NCBI GenBank assembly: GCA_003558175.1
Contig: PWMO01000514.1
Coordinates: forward strand, 1 to 6,600
Length of the DNA stretch: 6,600 bases
Origin: Spirochaetaceae bacterium
GTDB lineage: Bacteria > Spirochaetota > Spirochaetia > DSM-27196 > PWMO01
Direction: 5' to 3'
Shown one piece after another: positions 1 to 6,600 of this stretch. The stretch's first letter is position 1, and every line of letters begins with the position of its first letter. The notes beneath the pieces are model-generated. The model was not told the DNA's origin. It searched no databases and saw nothing but the letters and a program-made list of their open reading frames with translations. Both the position numbers and the translations under genes were made by a program.

Positions 1-1
1 C

Positions 2-973
2 AGCGCGCGAGCGCACGCGGCTCCGGAGGAGTCGATCCTCGAGATGTTTGGAGTCGATACGCGCTACCTGTGGCCGTTTCCCACCCGGCCGTGGGAAGAG
101 ATCAACCGGCTTTCAACCATCACGGACGCCTGGGGCATTGAGTGGCACCGGCCGCCGGGCAGTCACTATTTTGACCCGCTGAAGCACCCGTTTGCCGATT
201 TCACCGTTGCCGATGTGCGCAGTTTCGATTTCCCCGATCTGTGGGATTCCGCATACGGCAACCAATTAGCTCAACGAGCGCGGCAGCTGCACGAGAGTTC
301 AGACCATTTCTTGATAGCCGACGGGCTCAGCGTAGGCATCTTCGAGACCGCATGGCTGCTGCGCGGCCTGGAACAGTTCCTGGTGGACCTTCTGGTGGAC
401 AAGGAGTTTGCCGCCGCGCTGCTGGAGCTGGTGCTCAGGCAGCGCAAGGACTTCTTCGGCAAGTTTCTGGAGGCGGTTGGTCCCTACGCGGGAATGGTGA
501 TGGTCAGCGATGATCTGGCCGCGCAGTCGGGGCCGATCCTGGCGCCGGGATTGTATCGTGAGATGATCAAGCCGATGCACCGTGAGCTCAACTCGTTCAT
601 CAAAGAAAGAACGGACGCCCGACTGCTGCATCACTCCTGTGGCGCTCTGCGGCCGTTTCTTGACGACCTGATCGACGTGGGTGTGGAGATAATCAATCCG
701 GTGCAGGTTTCTGCCGCCGGCATGGACAGTGCCGGTCTCAAGCGCGACTATGGAGACCGGCTGGTCTTCTGGGGCGGAGGGTGCGACACACAGCAGGTGC
801 TGCAGTTCGGCAGTCCGGCGGATGTGAGGCGTGAGGTAGAGCGGAGGATGGAGGACTTCAAGCCGGGAGGCGGGTTTGTCTTCACGCAGGTTCACGACAT
901 CCAGCCCGGCACGCCGCCCGAGAACGTGGTTGCCATGTTTGAAGCCGCCCGCGAGTTCCGGCGCTACGGATAG
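2..973 (+). CDS. Uroporphyrinogen decarboxylase-like (URO-D/MtaA superfamily) protein, 5'-truncated by the window edge
   Basis: This is probably a cytoplasmic TIM-barrel protein of the URO-D/MtaA/CmuA superfamily, and more likely a corrinoid-related methyltransferase than the haem-pathway decarboxylase. Residues are numbered from the ATG at 44. A DDLAAQSGPILAP segment (156-168) matches the superfamily's conserved middle. An H-x-C at His197/Cys199 (codons 632-640) with a later Cys247 (codon 782) resembles the H-x-C-Xn-C zinc site of MtaA-type methyltransferases. The C-terminal GGGFVF...HDIQPGTPPENV segment is typical of the family. The frame stays open upstream of the ATG to base 2, and residues just before it (PEESILEMFGVD) read like family sequence. 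The visible 309 residues are also shorter than the usual roughly 340-370. I therefore read the gene as starting outside the window. Substrate and partner corrinoid protein are unknown. Family assignment is firm; the methyltransferase role is inferred. Confidence 0.88.
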   Translation, partial: SARAHAAPEESILEMFGVDTRYLWPFPTRPWEEINRLSTITDAWGIEWHRPPGSHYFDPLKHPFADFTVADVRSFDFPDLWDSAYGNQLAQRARQLHESSDHFLIADGLSVGIFETAWLLRGLEQFLVDLLVDKEFAAALLELVLRQRKDFFGKFLEAVGPYAGMVMVSDDLAAQSGPILAPGLYREMIKPMHRELNSFIKERTDARLLHHSCGALRPFLDDLIDVGVEIINPVQVSAAGMDSAGLKRDYGDRLVFWGGGCDTQQVLQFGSPADVRREVERRMEDFKPGGGFVFTQVHDIQPGTPPENVVAMFEAAREFRRYG

Positions 974-1142
974 GCTCTCATAGCCGCAGATCGCAGGCCG
1001 CGCCGGTAACGAAACAGCTCACCACGCAAGCTCCTTCTCCGAGCGCACGGGAATCATCACGATACCGGCCCCTTTGGGGGTGGCGGAGAGTCCCGTTTTG
1101 ACCGACAATGATTCTGAGAATACAGAATTTGGGAGTCAGTTG
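974..1142 (+). other. Intergenic region between the URO-D-like gene and the GGDEF-EAL gene
   Basis: This stretch has no convincing gene. CCCC-TTT-GGGG at 1069-1079 can form only a 4-bp stem and has no T-run after it, so it is not a credible terminator. Bases about 1104-1142 are clearly more AT-rich than the flanking genes. TTGACC at 1098-1103 resembles a -35 box, but the hexamer 17 nt downstream (TACAGA) is a poor -10. A promoter for the downstream gene probably lies here but cannot be placed with confidence. Confidence 0.3.
1131..1135 (+). promoter_or_regulatory. Shine-Dalgarno site favouring the GTG start at 1143
   Basis: GGGAG lies 7 nt before the GTG at 1143, which is near-ideal spacing. 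A competing GGAG at 1085-1088 lies 9 nt before an in-frame TTG at 1098. The codons between 1104 and 1142 (aat, tct, aca, ttt, agt, ttg) are AT-rich and unlike the rest of the gene. This tips the choice towards 1143. Confidence 0.45.
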
Positions 1143-3629
1143 GTGGATGAGCGGGAGCTGGAGCGTGCGCTGGAGTCGATCGAACAGAGGCTGAACGCCG
1201 TTGCCAGAGCGTATTCGAAGTACACTCAATCATCAGACAGTCAGACGAATGACCACGCGCCGGGGCAGTCGCCGCCGTCGAGCGCTGCCGACACCGAAAA
1301 CGACGCTGCAACCGAAATCGCAGACCTCGCCCCGCTACCCGACGATGAAGATACGGAGAGCACGGAGGGCGGCGCCGATCCGGACGGGCAAGCGACCATG
1401 TGGGAGAACAGTGCGCCCGAGCTTCAGCCGGGAGACTCAATATTCGAGGCGGTGCTCGAGCAGATTGTACAAGGGTTGCACTGGTTCCTCCCGGAGCGCA
1501 TCGGCACCGCTCAGCTGGATGCGATTCTGGCAGCGGCACCCGACATCGTGTGTGCGCTGGACGGTAACGGCCACATTGTGACGCTGAACCCGGTGTTCAC
1601 GCGATATCTCGGCTATGCGCCCGAGTCGCTCGTTGGACAACCGGTTTCGTCGGTTCTGGTGGACGGGACCGCCAGACGGATTGAGCGGCGGGCACGGGCG
1701 GTGGCGCGGCGGCAGACGCAGCAGGAAACGCAGCAGATCTCCCGTCCCCGTGACATCCTGATGTTGCGGCTGCGCGCCGAGAACGGCTCACCGCACTCGA
1801 TGGAGTGTGTAACCGTTGCAGCGGAACGCGACGGTACTCCGCTTCTGATCGCTGCAATGCGCGACCCCTCGCTGCATCGCAGCCTGATGCGTGAGCTTCG
1901 CCTCAGCAAGGACAACTACGACGCGCTGTCGGAAACACTCACCGAAGCGATCGTACGGATCAACGAAGGCTTTGAGATTGTCTTCGCGAACGGGGCGGTA
2001 TTGAATACCTTTGGTTATCAGCCGCAAGAACTCATCGGAAAAGCGTTTGCAACGCTTTTTCCGCAGGAAGTCTACAGACGGCACGAAAAGCAGCTGCGTA
2101 CCTACTTTCTGGTGGACGACACCGATCGCGGGAAGATGGGGTTGAGCAACACGCTGGAGCTGCTTGGACGTCACAAGCATCGCGGCGTGGCGCCGATGGA
2201 GATCTCGTTCGGCAATTCCAAGGACTACCGTGGCCGCACGCTGACCTGCATCATTCGCGACATTACGCAACGCAAGAGCGCTGAGAGGAGGCTGCGGCAG
2301 CTGGCGTATCACGATCAGTTGACGGGCCTGGGAAACCGCGATCTGTTCGACGGCGACATCCGTAAGCTGTTGGAGACACCTGAGCTGTTCGAGACCGCAA
2401 TGGCGGCACTGCTGTTTCTCGATCTTGACGGGTTCAAGCAGGTCAATGACACCATGGGCCACGATGCCGGCGATCAGTTGCTGATTGACACAGGAGTGCG
2501 ACTGCGACGCTGCCTGCGCGAGACGGACTCGGTCTACCGCTTCGGTGGTGACGAGTTTGTGGTGCTTCTCAGTCGGGTGCTCTCGCGCCGCGACGCCGCG
2601 CTGGTTGCCAACAACATCCTGGGAGAGATTCGCCGACCGTTTGATCTTCCGGTGAGCGGAGAGGCGTGTGAGTCCTGTATTCGAACCGCAACCGTCGGTG
2701 TCAGTATCGGAATTGCAATGATTCCGCCGGACGGTCAGACAATTGCCGACGTGACCAGGGCCGCCGACCTTGCGATGTACTCTGCGAAGGAGGCGGGAAA
2801 GAACCGCTTCGAGTTCTATCGCGGGAAACTCACCGAGCGCGCCCGTGAACGGTGGGAATTGGAGCAGGGGATGCGCTCCTCTCTGGCTCAGGGTGATTTT
2901 GAGCTGCACTATCAGCCAATTGTCGAGGCCGATGGTGTGGTGCGGGGCCTGGAGGCTCTGCTGCGTTGGCATCATCCGCAGTTGGGGAACGTATCGCCGG
3001 GTAAGTTCATCCCGGTGGCGGAGGAAACCGGACTCATCGTGCCGTTAGGCAACTGGGTCTTGGAGACCGCACTGCGCGATCTGCGCGCGTGGAACGAATC
3101 CGGCCACCCGGACCTCTACATGGCAATCAACCTCTCGCCGCGCCAGTTTGATCAGGTGGACCTGGTTGAATCCATCGGTGGCGCGGTTGCGCGCTCCGGC
3201 GTCTCGCCCTCCAACGTGAAGCTGGAGATTACCGAGTCCTGCATTATGAGCGCCCCACGACAGGCCATCGATAAGATGCGTGAACTGAAGGAGCGCTACC
3301 CGGGGTTGACCATTTCGATTGACGACTTCGGCACCGGGTACTCATCGCTCAGCTATCTGTCACAGCTGCCGACCGATACAATCAAGATCGACCTGACCTT
3401 TGTGTCTAACCTGTTTGCGGTGCAGAATCAGAAGGTTGTCAATGCAATTATCAACCTGGCGCATTCCATGGATCTGGACATTGTTGCCGAGGGAGTTGAG
3501 TCGCGCGAGCAGTGGGAGTACTTCAATCGCCATCAGTGTCGCTCGCTCCAGGGCTACTACTTCGGTCCAGCGGTGAGCCGAGAGCAAGTTCAGAGCCTCC
3601 TCGAGCACAAGACGCTGCCGTATGCGTGA
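1143..3629 (+). CDS. PAS-PAS-GGDEF-EAL protein: c-di-GMP cyclase/phosphodiesterase
   Basis: This bifunctional c-di-GMP enzyme is predicted to be cytoplasmic, with no signal peptide or membrane segment. From the GTG start it has 828 residues. Residues 2-27 look like a short coiled coil, followed by an acidic, Ser/Thr/Pro-rich, probably disordered linker to about 100. PAS1 is at about 125-240 and PAS2 at about 258-377. The GGDEF domain (about 384-562) has an intact GGDEF at 468-472, the LDLDGFKQVNDTMGHDAGD signature with Asp427, Asn435 and Asp444, and an RETD inhibitory I-site (459-462) five residues before GGDEF. The EAL domain (about 567-822) keeps EAL (604-606), Asn663, Glu695, the Asp727-Asp728 pair in DDFGTGYSSL, Lys748, Glu783 and Gln803. 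Both activities are therefore plausible; which one dominates in vivo cannot be read from sequence. The PAS domains probably sense a ligand, redox state or oxygen, but no cofactor-binding residue is evident. In-frame starts at 1074, 1080 and 1098 would lengthen only the N-terminus. It appears to be a stand-alone gene. Confidence 0.95.
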   Translation: MDERELERALESIEQRLNAVARAYSKYTQSSDSQTNDHAPGQSPPSSAADTENDAATEIADLAPLPDDEDTESTEGGADPDGQATMWENSAPELQPGDSIFEAVLEQIVQGLHWFLPERIGTAQLDAILAAAPDIVCALDGNGHIVTLNPVFTRYLGYAPESLVGQPVSSVLVDGTARRIERRARAVARRQTQQETQQISRPRDILMLRLRAENGSPHSMECVTVAAERDGTPLLIAAMRDPSLHRSLMRELRLSKDNYDALSETLTEAIVRINEGFEIVFANGAVLNTFGYQPQELIGKAFATLFPQEVYRRHEKQLRTYFLVDDTDRGKMGLSNTLELLGRHKHRGVAPMEISFGNSKDYRGRTLTCIIRDITQRKSAERRLRQLAYHDQLTGLGNRDLFDGDIRKLLETPELFETAMAALLFLDLDGFKQVNDTMGHDAGDQLLIDTGVRLRRCLRETDSVYRFGGDEFVVLLSRVLSRRDAALVANNILGEIRRPFDLPVSGEACESCIRTATVGVSIGIAMIPPDGQTIADVTRAADLAMYSAKEAGKNRFEFYRGKLTERARERWELEQGMRSSLAQGDFELHYQPIVEADGVVRGLEALLRWHHPQLGNVSPGKFIPVAEETGLIVPLGNWVLETALRDLRAWNESGHPDLYMAINLSPRQFDQVDLVESIGGAVARSGVSPSNVKLEITESCIMSAPRQAIDKMRELKERYPGLTISIDDFGTGYSSLSYLSQLPTDTIKIDLTFVSNLFAVQNQKVVNAIINLAHSMDLDIVAEGVESREQWEYFNRHQCRSLQGYYFGPAVSREQVQSLLEHKTLPYA

Positions 3630-3630
3630 C

Positions 3631-3680
3631 GCGGCGCCGGCGGCTTCCGGGGTGAACCGGCCGGCCACTGAAGCCGGCTG
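3631..3680 (+). terminator. GC-rich structured stretch after the GGDEF-EAL gene, possible terminator
   Basis: Just after the stop codon, CGGCTTC (3641-3647) can pair with GAAGCCG (3670-3676). Alternatively GCCGGC (3636-3641) can pair with GCCGGC (3673-3678). The intervening sequence contains a GGCCGGCC palindrome (3659-3666). Several stems compete and no T-run follows, so this is not a canonical intrinsic terminator. Its position between two separate transcription units makes a termination role plausible. Confidence 0.3.
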
Positions 3681-3703
3681 CTCAGGAAAGATGACCGCCA
3701 CTG

Positions 3704-3732
3704 TTTACTATTTATGATGATTTCGCTATTAT
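3704..3732 (+). promoter_or_regulatory. Candidate sigma-70-type promoter for pflBA
   Basis: TTTACT (3704-3709, 4 of 6 matches to TTGACA) and TATTAT (3727-3732, 5 of 6 matches to TATAAT) are separated by 17 nt, in an AT-rich island within otherwise GC-rich DNA. Transcription would start near 3739 and give a leader of about 50 nt. CTATT occurs at 3708-3712 and again at 3726-3730, and the -10 sits in a small palindrome, CTATTATAG (3726-3734); either could be an operator but this is weak. I see no clear FNR box (TTGAT-N4-ATCAA), which might have been expected for an anaerobic gene. Confidence 0.5.
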
Positions 3733-3747
3733 AGACTGAGAAAACAG

Positions 3748-3771
3748 CCGGACGGTCACAAGCGTGTCCGG
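3748..3771 (+). promoter_or_regulatory. Hairpin in the predicted pflB leader
   Basis: CCGGAC (3748-3753) is perfectly complementary to GTCCGG (3766-3771), giving a 6-bp GC-rich stem with a 12-nt loop. It ends 9 nt before the AAAGG ribosome-binding site. It could stabilise the mRNA or tune translation. It does not occlude the ribosome site as drawn, and no T-run follows, so it is not a terminator. It does not match a riboswitch that I recognise. Confidence 0.3.
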
Positions 3772-3777
3772 ACACCA

Positions 3778-3785
3778 GAGAAAGG
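3778..3785 (+). promoter_or_regulatory. pflB ribosome-binding site
   Basis: GAGAAAGG ends 5 nt before the ATG at 3791. It decides the start: the upstream in-frame GTG at 3764 has no comparable site and lies inside the leader hairpin. The ATG start also puts the catalytic residues at E. coli-like positions. Confidence 0.6.
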
Positions 3786-3790
3786 TTGCC

Positions 3791-6067
3791 ATGACAGATA
3801 CTATCGCTTCTCCAATTGAGACCGCAGGCGCTGCCTGGGCAGGGTTTCGCGCCGGCCGCTGGGTCGACCACATCGATGTGCGCGACTTCATACAGAAAAA
3901 CTACACCCCGTACACCGGAGACCACGCGTTCCTTGCGCCGGCCACGGAGCGTACAACCGCGCTCTGGCAGAAGGTCAGTGAACTGCTGGCGCGTGAGACG
4001 GCAGCCGGCGGTACGCTCGATGTAGACACCGCTACTATCTCAACCATCGAATCGCACGCACCCGGTTATCTTGACCGGGACCTGGAGCAGATATTCGGAC
4101 TTCAGACCGATGCTCCATTGCGCCGCGCGATCATTCCCAACGGCGGTATCCGGGTAGCGCAGAAAGCGTGTGAAGCCTACGGATACAAACTCGATCCCTC
4201 CGTCTGGGAGATCTTCACCCGCTATCGCAAAACGCATAATGACGGTGTCTTTGATGCCTACACTCCTGAGATGCGCGCCGCCCGCAGCGCCGGCATCATT
4301 ACCGGTCTGCCGGACGCGTACGGCCGCGGGCGCATTATCGGCGACTACCGCCGGGTAGCGCTGTACGGTGTCGAGCGTCTGATCGCCGACAAGGAAGACC
4401 AGAAGAGTTCGGTCGAAATCGGGTCGATGGAAGAAGACGCGATCCGCCTGCGCGAGGAGCTCTCGGAGCAGATCGCCGCGTTGCGCGAACTGGTCTCGAT
4501 GGCGAAGGCCTACGGCTTTGACGTCACCCGTCCCGCCCGCGACGCTCGCGAGGCAATTCAGTGGCTCTACTTCGCCTACCTTGGCGCGGTAAAGGAGCAG
4601 AACGGTGCCGCGATGAGCCTGGGCCGCGTGGCTGCCTTCCTCGATATCTATATTGAACGCGACATGGCCGCGGGCGTGCTCAGCGAGGCAGACGTACAGG
4701 AGTTGCTCGACCACTTCGTGATGAAACTGCGCCTGGTGCGCTTTCTGCGTACGCCTGAGTACAACGAGCTGTTTTCCGGCGATCCCACCTGGGTTACCGA
4801 GGCCGTTGGCGGGATGGGGACGGACGGGCGCTCGCTGGTGACGCGAACCTCGTTTCGGGTTCTGCACACGCTCTACACCCTTGGGGCGGCGCCGGAACCC
4901 AATCTGACGGTGCTCTGGGCGAACAGCCTGCCGGAACCGTTCAAGCGCTACGTGGCGCAGGTTTCCATCGACACGAGCTCGATTCAGTATGAGAACGACG
5001 ACCTGATGCGCCCGTACTGGGGCGATGACTACGGCATCGCCTGCTGTGTCTCGGCAATGCGCCTGGGCAAGCAGATGCAGTTCTTCGGTGCCCGCTGTAA
5101 CCTCGCCAAGGCGCTGCTCTACGCCATCAACGGCGGGCGCGACGAGCTTAACGGCATCCAGGTCGGTCCGCGGTTCGAACCGATTCACGGCGAGTATCTC
5201 GACTTCGATGAAGTCATGCAGAAGTTCGACTACTTCCTCGATTGGATTGCCAATCTCTATATTAACACGCTCAACGTGATTCACTACATGCACGACAAGT
5301 ACAGCTACGAACGGCTGCAGATGGCGCTGCACGACCGCGATGTCATGCGGACGATGGCGTGTGGCATTGCCGGACTCTCGGTGTGTGCCGATTCGCTGTC
5401 GGCCATCAAACACGCGCGGGTGCGCGCCATTCGCGACTCGGCCGGCACGGTGGTAGACTTCAGCATTGAAGGCCCCAACGCGGACAGCGTGCCGATGTTC
5501 GGCAACAACGACGACGCGGTGGACACCATTGCGGTTGACCTGGTCGAACGGTTCATGAAGAAACTGAAGAAGAACCGCACCTACCGTGACGCTGAGCCGA
5601 CTCTCTCGGTTCTCACCATCACTTCCAACGTTGTCTACGGTAAGAAGACCGGCAACACGCCTGACGGCCGCAAGTCGGGAGAACCGTTCGCCCCCGGCGC
5701 CAATCCGATGCACGGCCGGGATACCCACGGAGCACTGGCTTCGCTCAGCTCGGTAGCCAGGCTGCCCTACGAGTTTGCGCAGGACGGAATATCCTACCCC
5801 TTCAGCATCGAGCCGTCATCGCTGGGCAAAGACGGGAGCTCGCGCGTTGACAACCTGGTGGCGCTGCTCGACGGTTACTCGGGGGAAGGCGGACACCACA
5901 TTAACGTTAACGTGCTGGATCGCGAGTTGCTGCGCGACGCTATGGAGCACCCGGAGCAGTACCCGCAGCTGACCATTCGCGTCTCCGGCTACGCGGTCAA
6001 TTTTGTGAAACTGACCCGCGAGCAGCAGCTCGACGTCATTAACCGGACGTTTCACTCGAGGATATAG
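3791..6067 (+). CDS. pflB: Formate C-acetyltransferase (pyruvate formate-lyase), glycyl-radical enzyme
   Basis: PflB is a cytoplasmic enzyme that converts pyruvate and CoA to acetyl-CoA and formate in anaerobic sugar fermentation. The 758-residue product is close to the 760 of E. coli PflB and is recognisably similar along its whole length. The N-terminus carries a [16 protein letters not shown] motif at about 30-41. The catalytic cysteine pair is Cys418-Cys419 in IACCVSAM (codons 5042-5047), the same numbers as in E. coli. Arg435 in the FFGAR motif and Trp334 in DPTWVTE match residues lining the E. coli pyruvate site. The C-terminal glycine-radical motif RVSGYAVNF places the radical on Gly733 (codon 5987; Gly734 in E. 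coli). The glycyl-radical family also includes PFL-like and diol dehydratase relatives, but the Cys-Cys pair and near-full-length match identify a true PFL. It is followed after 4 nt by its activase gene, so the two are almost certainly co-transcribed from the promoter near 3704-3732. No disruption or missing key residue is seen. Confidence 0.97.
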   Translation: MTDTIASPIETAGAAWAGFRAGRWVDHIDVRDFIQKNYTPYTGDHAFLAPATERTTALWQKVSELLARETAAGGTLDVDTATISTIESHAPGYLDRDLEQIFGLQTDAPLRRAIIPNGGIRVAQKACEAYGYKLDPSVWEIFTRYRKTHNDGVFDAYTPEMRAARSAGIITGLPDAYGRGRIIGDYRRVALYGVERLIADKEDQKSSVEIGSMEEDAIRLREELSEQIAALRELVSMAKAYGFDVTRPARDAREAIQWLYFAYLGAVKEQNGAAMSLGRVAAFLDIYIERDMAAGVLSEADVQELLDHFVMKLRLVRFLRTPEYNELFSGDPTWVTEAVGGMGTDGRSLVTRTSFRVLHTLYTLGAAPEPNLTVLWANSLPEPFKRYVAQVSIDTSSIQYENDDLMRPYWGDDYGIACCVSAMRLGKQMQFFGARCNLAKALLYAINGGRDELNGIQVGPRFEPIHGEYLDFDEVMQKFDYFLDWIANLYINTLNVIHYMHDKYSYERLQMALHDRDVMRTMACGIAGLSVCADSLSAIKHARVRAIRDSAGTVVDFSIEGPNADSVPMFGNNDDAVDTIAVDLVERFMKKLKKNRTYRDAEPTLSVLTITSNVVYGKKTGNTPDGRKSGEPFAPGANPMHGRDTHGALASLSSVARLPYEFAQDGISYPFSIEPSSLGKDGSSRVDNLVALLDGYSGEGGHHINVNVLDRELLRDAMEHPEQYPQLTIRVSGYAVNFVKLTREQQLDVINRTFHSRI
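6058..6061 (+). promoter_or_regulatory. pflA ribosome-binding site inside the end of pflB
   Basis: GAGG lies 10 nt before the pflA ATG at 6072 and overlaps the last pflB codons. This spacing is slightly long. The arrangement supports coupled translation of the two genes. Confidence 0.4.
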
Positions 6068-6071
6068 CGCG

Positions 6072-6600
6072 ATGCAGGGCAGGACGATCGGCGGCGGCGT
6101 AGCCGGCCTCATTGGGCCGGAGGACGGTGGAACCGTTGCGCGCGTGCACTCGGTCGAGACCTTCGGCACCGTTGACGGGCCCGGTATCCGGTACGTGATT
6201 TTCTTTCAGGGTTGCCCGCTGCGCTGCCGCTACTGTCATAACCGCGATACGTGGGAACGGGCTTCGGGCGAGGAGCGCACGATTGTTGATCTCGCCGCAG
6301 ACATCGAGCGTTACGCGCCGTTTCTGCGGCCGTCCGGTGGGGGCGTTACCGCCGGGGGAGGAGAGCCGCTGCTGCAAGCCTCGGCAATCAGCGAGCTGTT
6401 CTCGCTGGTGCACCGCATGCAGCTCACCACGGCGCTCGATACCTCCGGTCACGCCGCGTTCAACGAGCCGATCGAACGGCTGCTGGAGCACTGCGACCTG
6501 GTGATCCTGGATCTCAAGCAGATGGACGATGCCCGGCACCGCGATCTTACCGGCGTGTCCAACCGCCTGATTCTCAACTTTGCGCGCGGCGTTGCCGAGC
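6072..6600 (+). CDS. pflA: Pyruvate formate-lyase activating enzyme (radical SAM), 3'-truncated by the window edge
   Basis: PflA is a cytoplasmic radical-SAM enzyme. It cleaves S-adenosylmethionine reductively and abstracts a hydrogen from Gly733 of PflB to form the catalytic glycyl radical. The visible 176 residues align to the N-terminal part of E. coli PflA (about 246 aa in total). ETFGTVDGPGIRY (29-41) leads into the 4Fe-4S motif GCPLRCRYCHNRDTW with Cys48, Cys52 and Cys55 (first codon 6213). The SAM-binding segment reads GGGVTAGGGEP (89-99), with Gly95 where most relatives have Ser. ALDTSG, LDLKQMDD and LTGVSN segments follow in the expected order. The ATG at 6072 gives about 20 extra N-terminal residues relative to E. 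coli PflA. A GTG at 6144 is a possible shorter start but lacks an obvious ribosome site. The gene continues past 6600. Other glycyl-radical activases are similar, but adjacency to pflB settles the assignment. Confidence 0.95.
   Translation, partial: MQGRTIGGGVAGLIGPEDGGTVARVHSVETFGTVDGPGIRYVIFFQGCPLRCRYCHNRDTWERASGEERTIVDLAADIERYAPFLRPSGGGVTAGGGEPLLQASAISELFSLVHRMQLTTALDTSGHAAFNEPIERLLEHCDLVILDLKQMDDARHRDLTGVSNRLILNFARGVAE

Noticed and set aside
25..44. GGAGGA followed by ATG at 44 as a true gene start
   Set aside because: The spacing to the ATG is about 13 nt, the frame is open further upstream with family-like residues, and a start here would leave the protein short at its N-terminus. The gene more likely begins outside the window.
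1069..1079. CCCC-TTT-GGGG as an intrinsic terminator
   Set aside because: The stem is only 4 bp with a 3-nt loop, and no T-run follows.
1788..2975. A 395-codon open frame on the minus strand opposite the GGDEF-EAL gene
   Set aside because: It shows no family motif and is fully covered by conserved PAS, GGDEF and EAL coding sequence on the + strand. It is a codon-bias shadow.
4040..5728. A 562-codon open frame on the minus strand opposite pflB
   Set aside because: It lies wholly antisense to an unmistakable pflB, its translation is rich in His, Arg and Val with no recognisable domain, and long antisense frames are expected in GC-rich codon-biased genes.
5898..5913. TTAACG repeated in tandem and the TTAACGTTAA palindrome
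   Set aside because: It encodes the conserved INVNV segment of PflB, so coding constraint explains it and no operator role is needed.
5876..5920. Segment of PflB shorter than E. coli before the glycine-radical motif
   Set aside because: E. coli has several extra residues between GYF and EGG, but the short form (here [14 protein letters not shown]) is common in PFLs of other bacteria, so it is ordinary family variation.

Overview
The window is a GC-rich, gene-dense stretch of bacterial chromosome with all genes on the + strand. It holds two complete genes and two cut by the window edges. An E. coli-type pyruvate formate-lyase with its radical-SAM activase indicates an organism that can ferment anaerobically. 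A uroporphyrinogen-decarboxylase-like protein with a zinc-type H-x-C...C signature suggests corrinoid-dependent methyl transfer, which is common in anaerobes such as spirochaetes and clostridia. GC-rich codon use argues against a typical low-GC clostridium. A spirochaete-like or other GC-rich anaerobe is my best guess, but the sequence has no definitive taxonomic marker.

Layout. Positions 1-973 hold the 3' part of a URO-D/MtaA-superfamily gene that runs in from the left edge. Positions 974-1142 are a short intergenic region. A large cytoplasmic c-di-GMP enzyme (PAS-PAS-GGDEF-EAL) occupies about 1143-3629; both catalytic domains and the GGDEF inhibitory site look intact. Positions 3630-3790 are intergenic: a GC-rich structured stretch just after the stop (possible terminator), then an AT-rich promoter-like segment (TTTACT, 17 nt, TATTAT), a 6-bp hairpin in the presumed leader, and a Shine-Dalgarno. 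pflB spans 3791-6067 and is followed after 4 nt by pflA (6072 to beyond 6600), forming a tight pflBA operon.

How the genes work together. PflA uses S-adenosylmethionine and a 4Fe-4S cluster to place a glycyl radical on PflB (Gly733). PflB then uses that radical and the Cys418-Cys419 pair to split pyruvate with CoA into acetyl-CoA and formate. The c-di-GMP protein and the URO-D-like protein appear to be separate transcription units with no evident functional link to pflBA.

I found no mobile element, CRISPR array, tRNA or rRNA, and no convincing unknown system. The points most worth a second look are the Gly in place of the usual Ser in the TASGGE motif of PflA, the hairpin and promoter before pflB, the assignment of the first gene to methyl transfer rather than haem synthesis, and the start site of the GGDEF-EAL protein.
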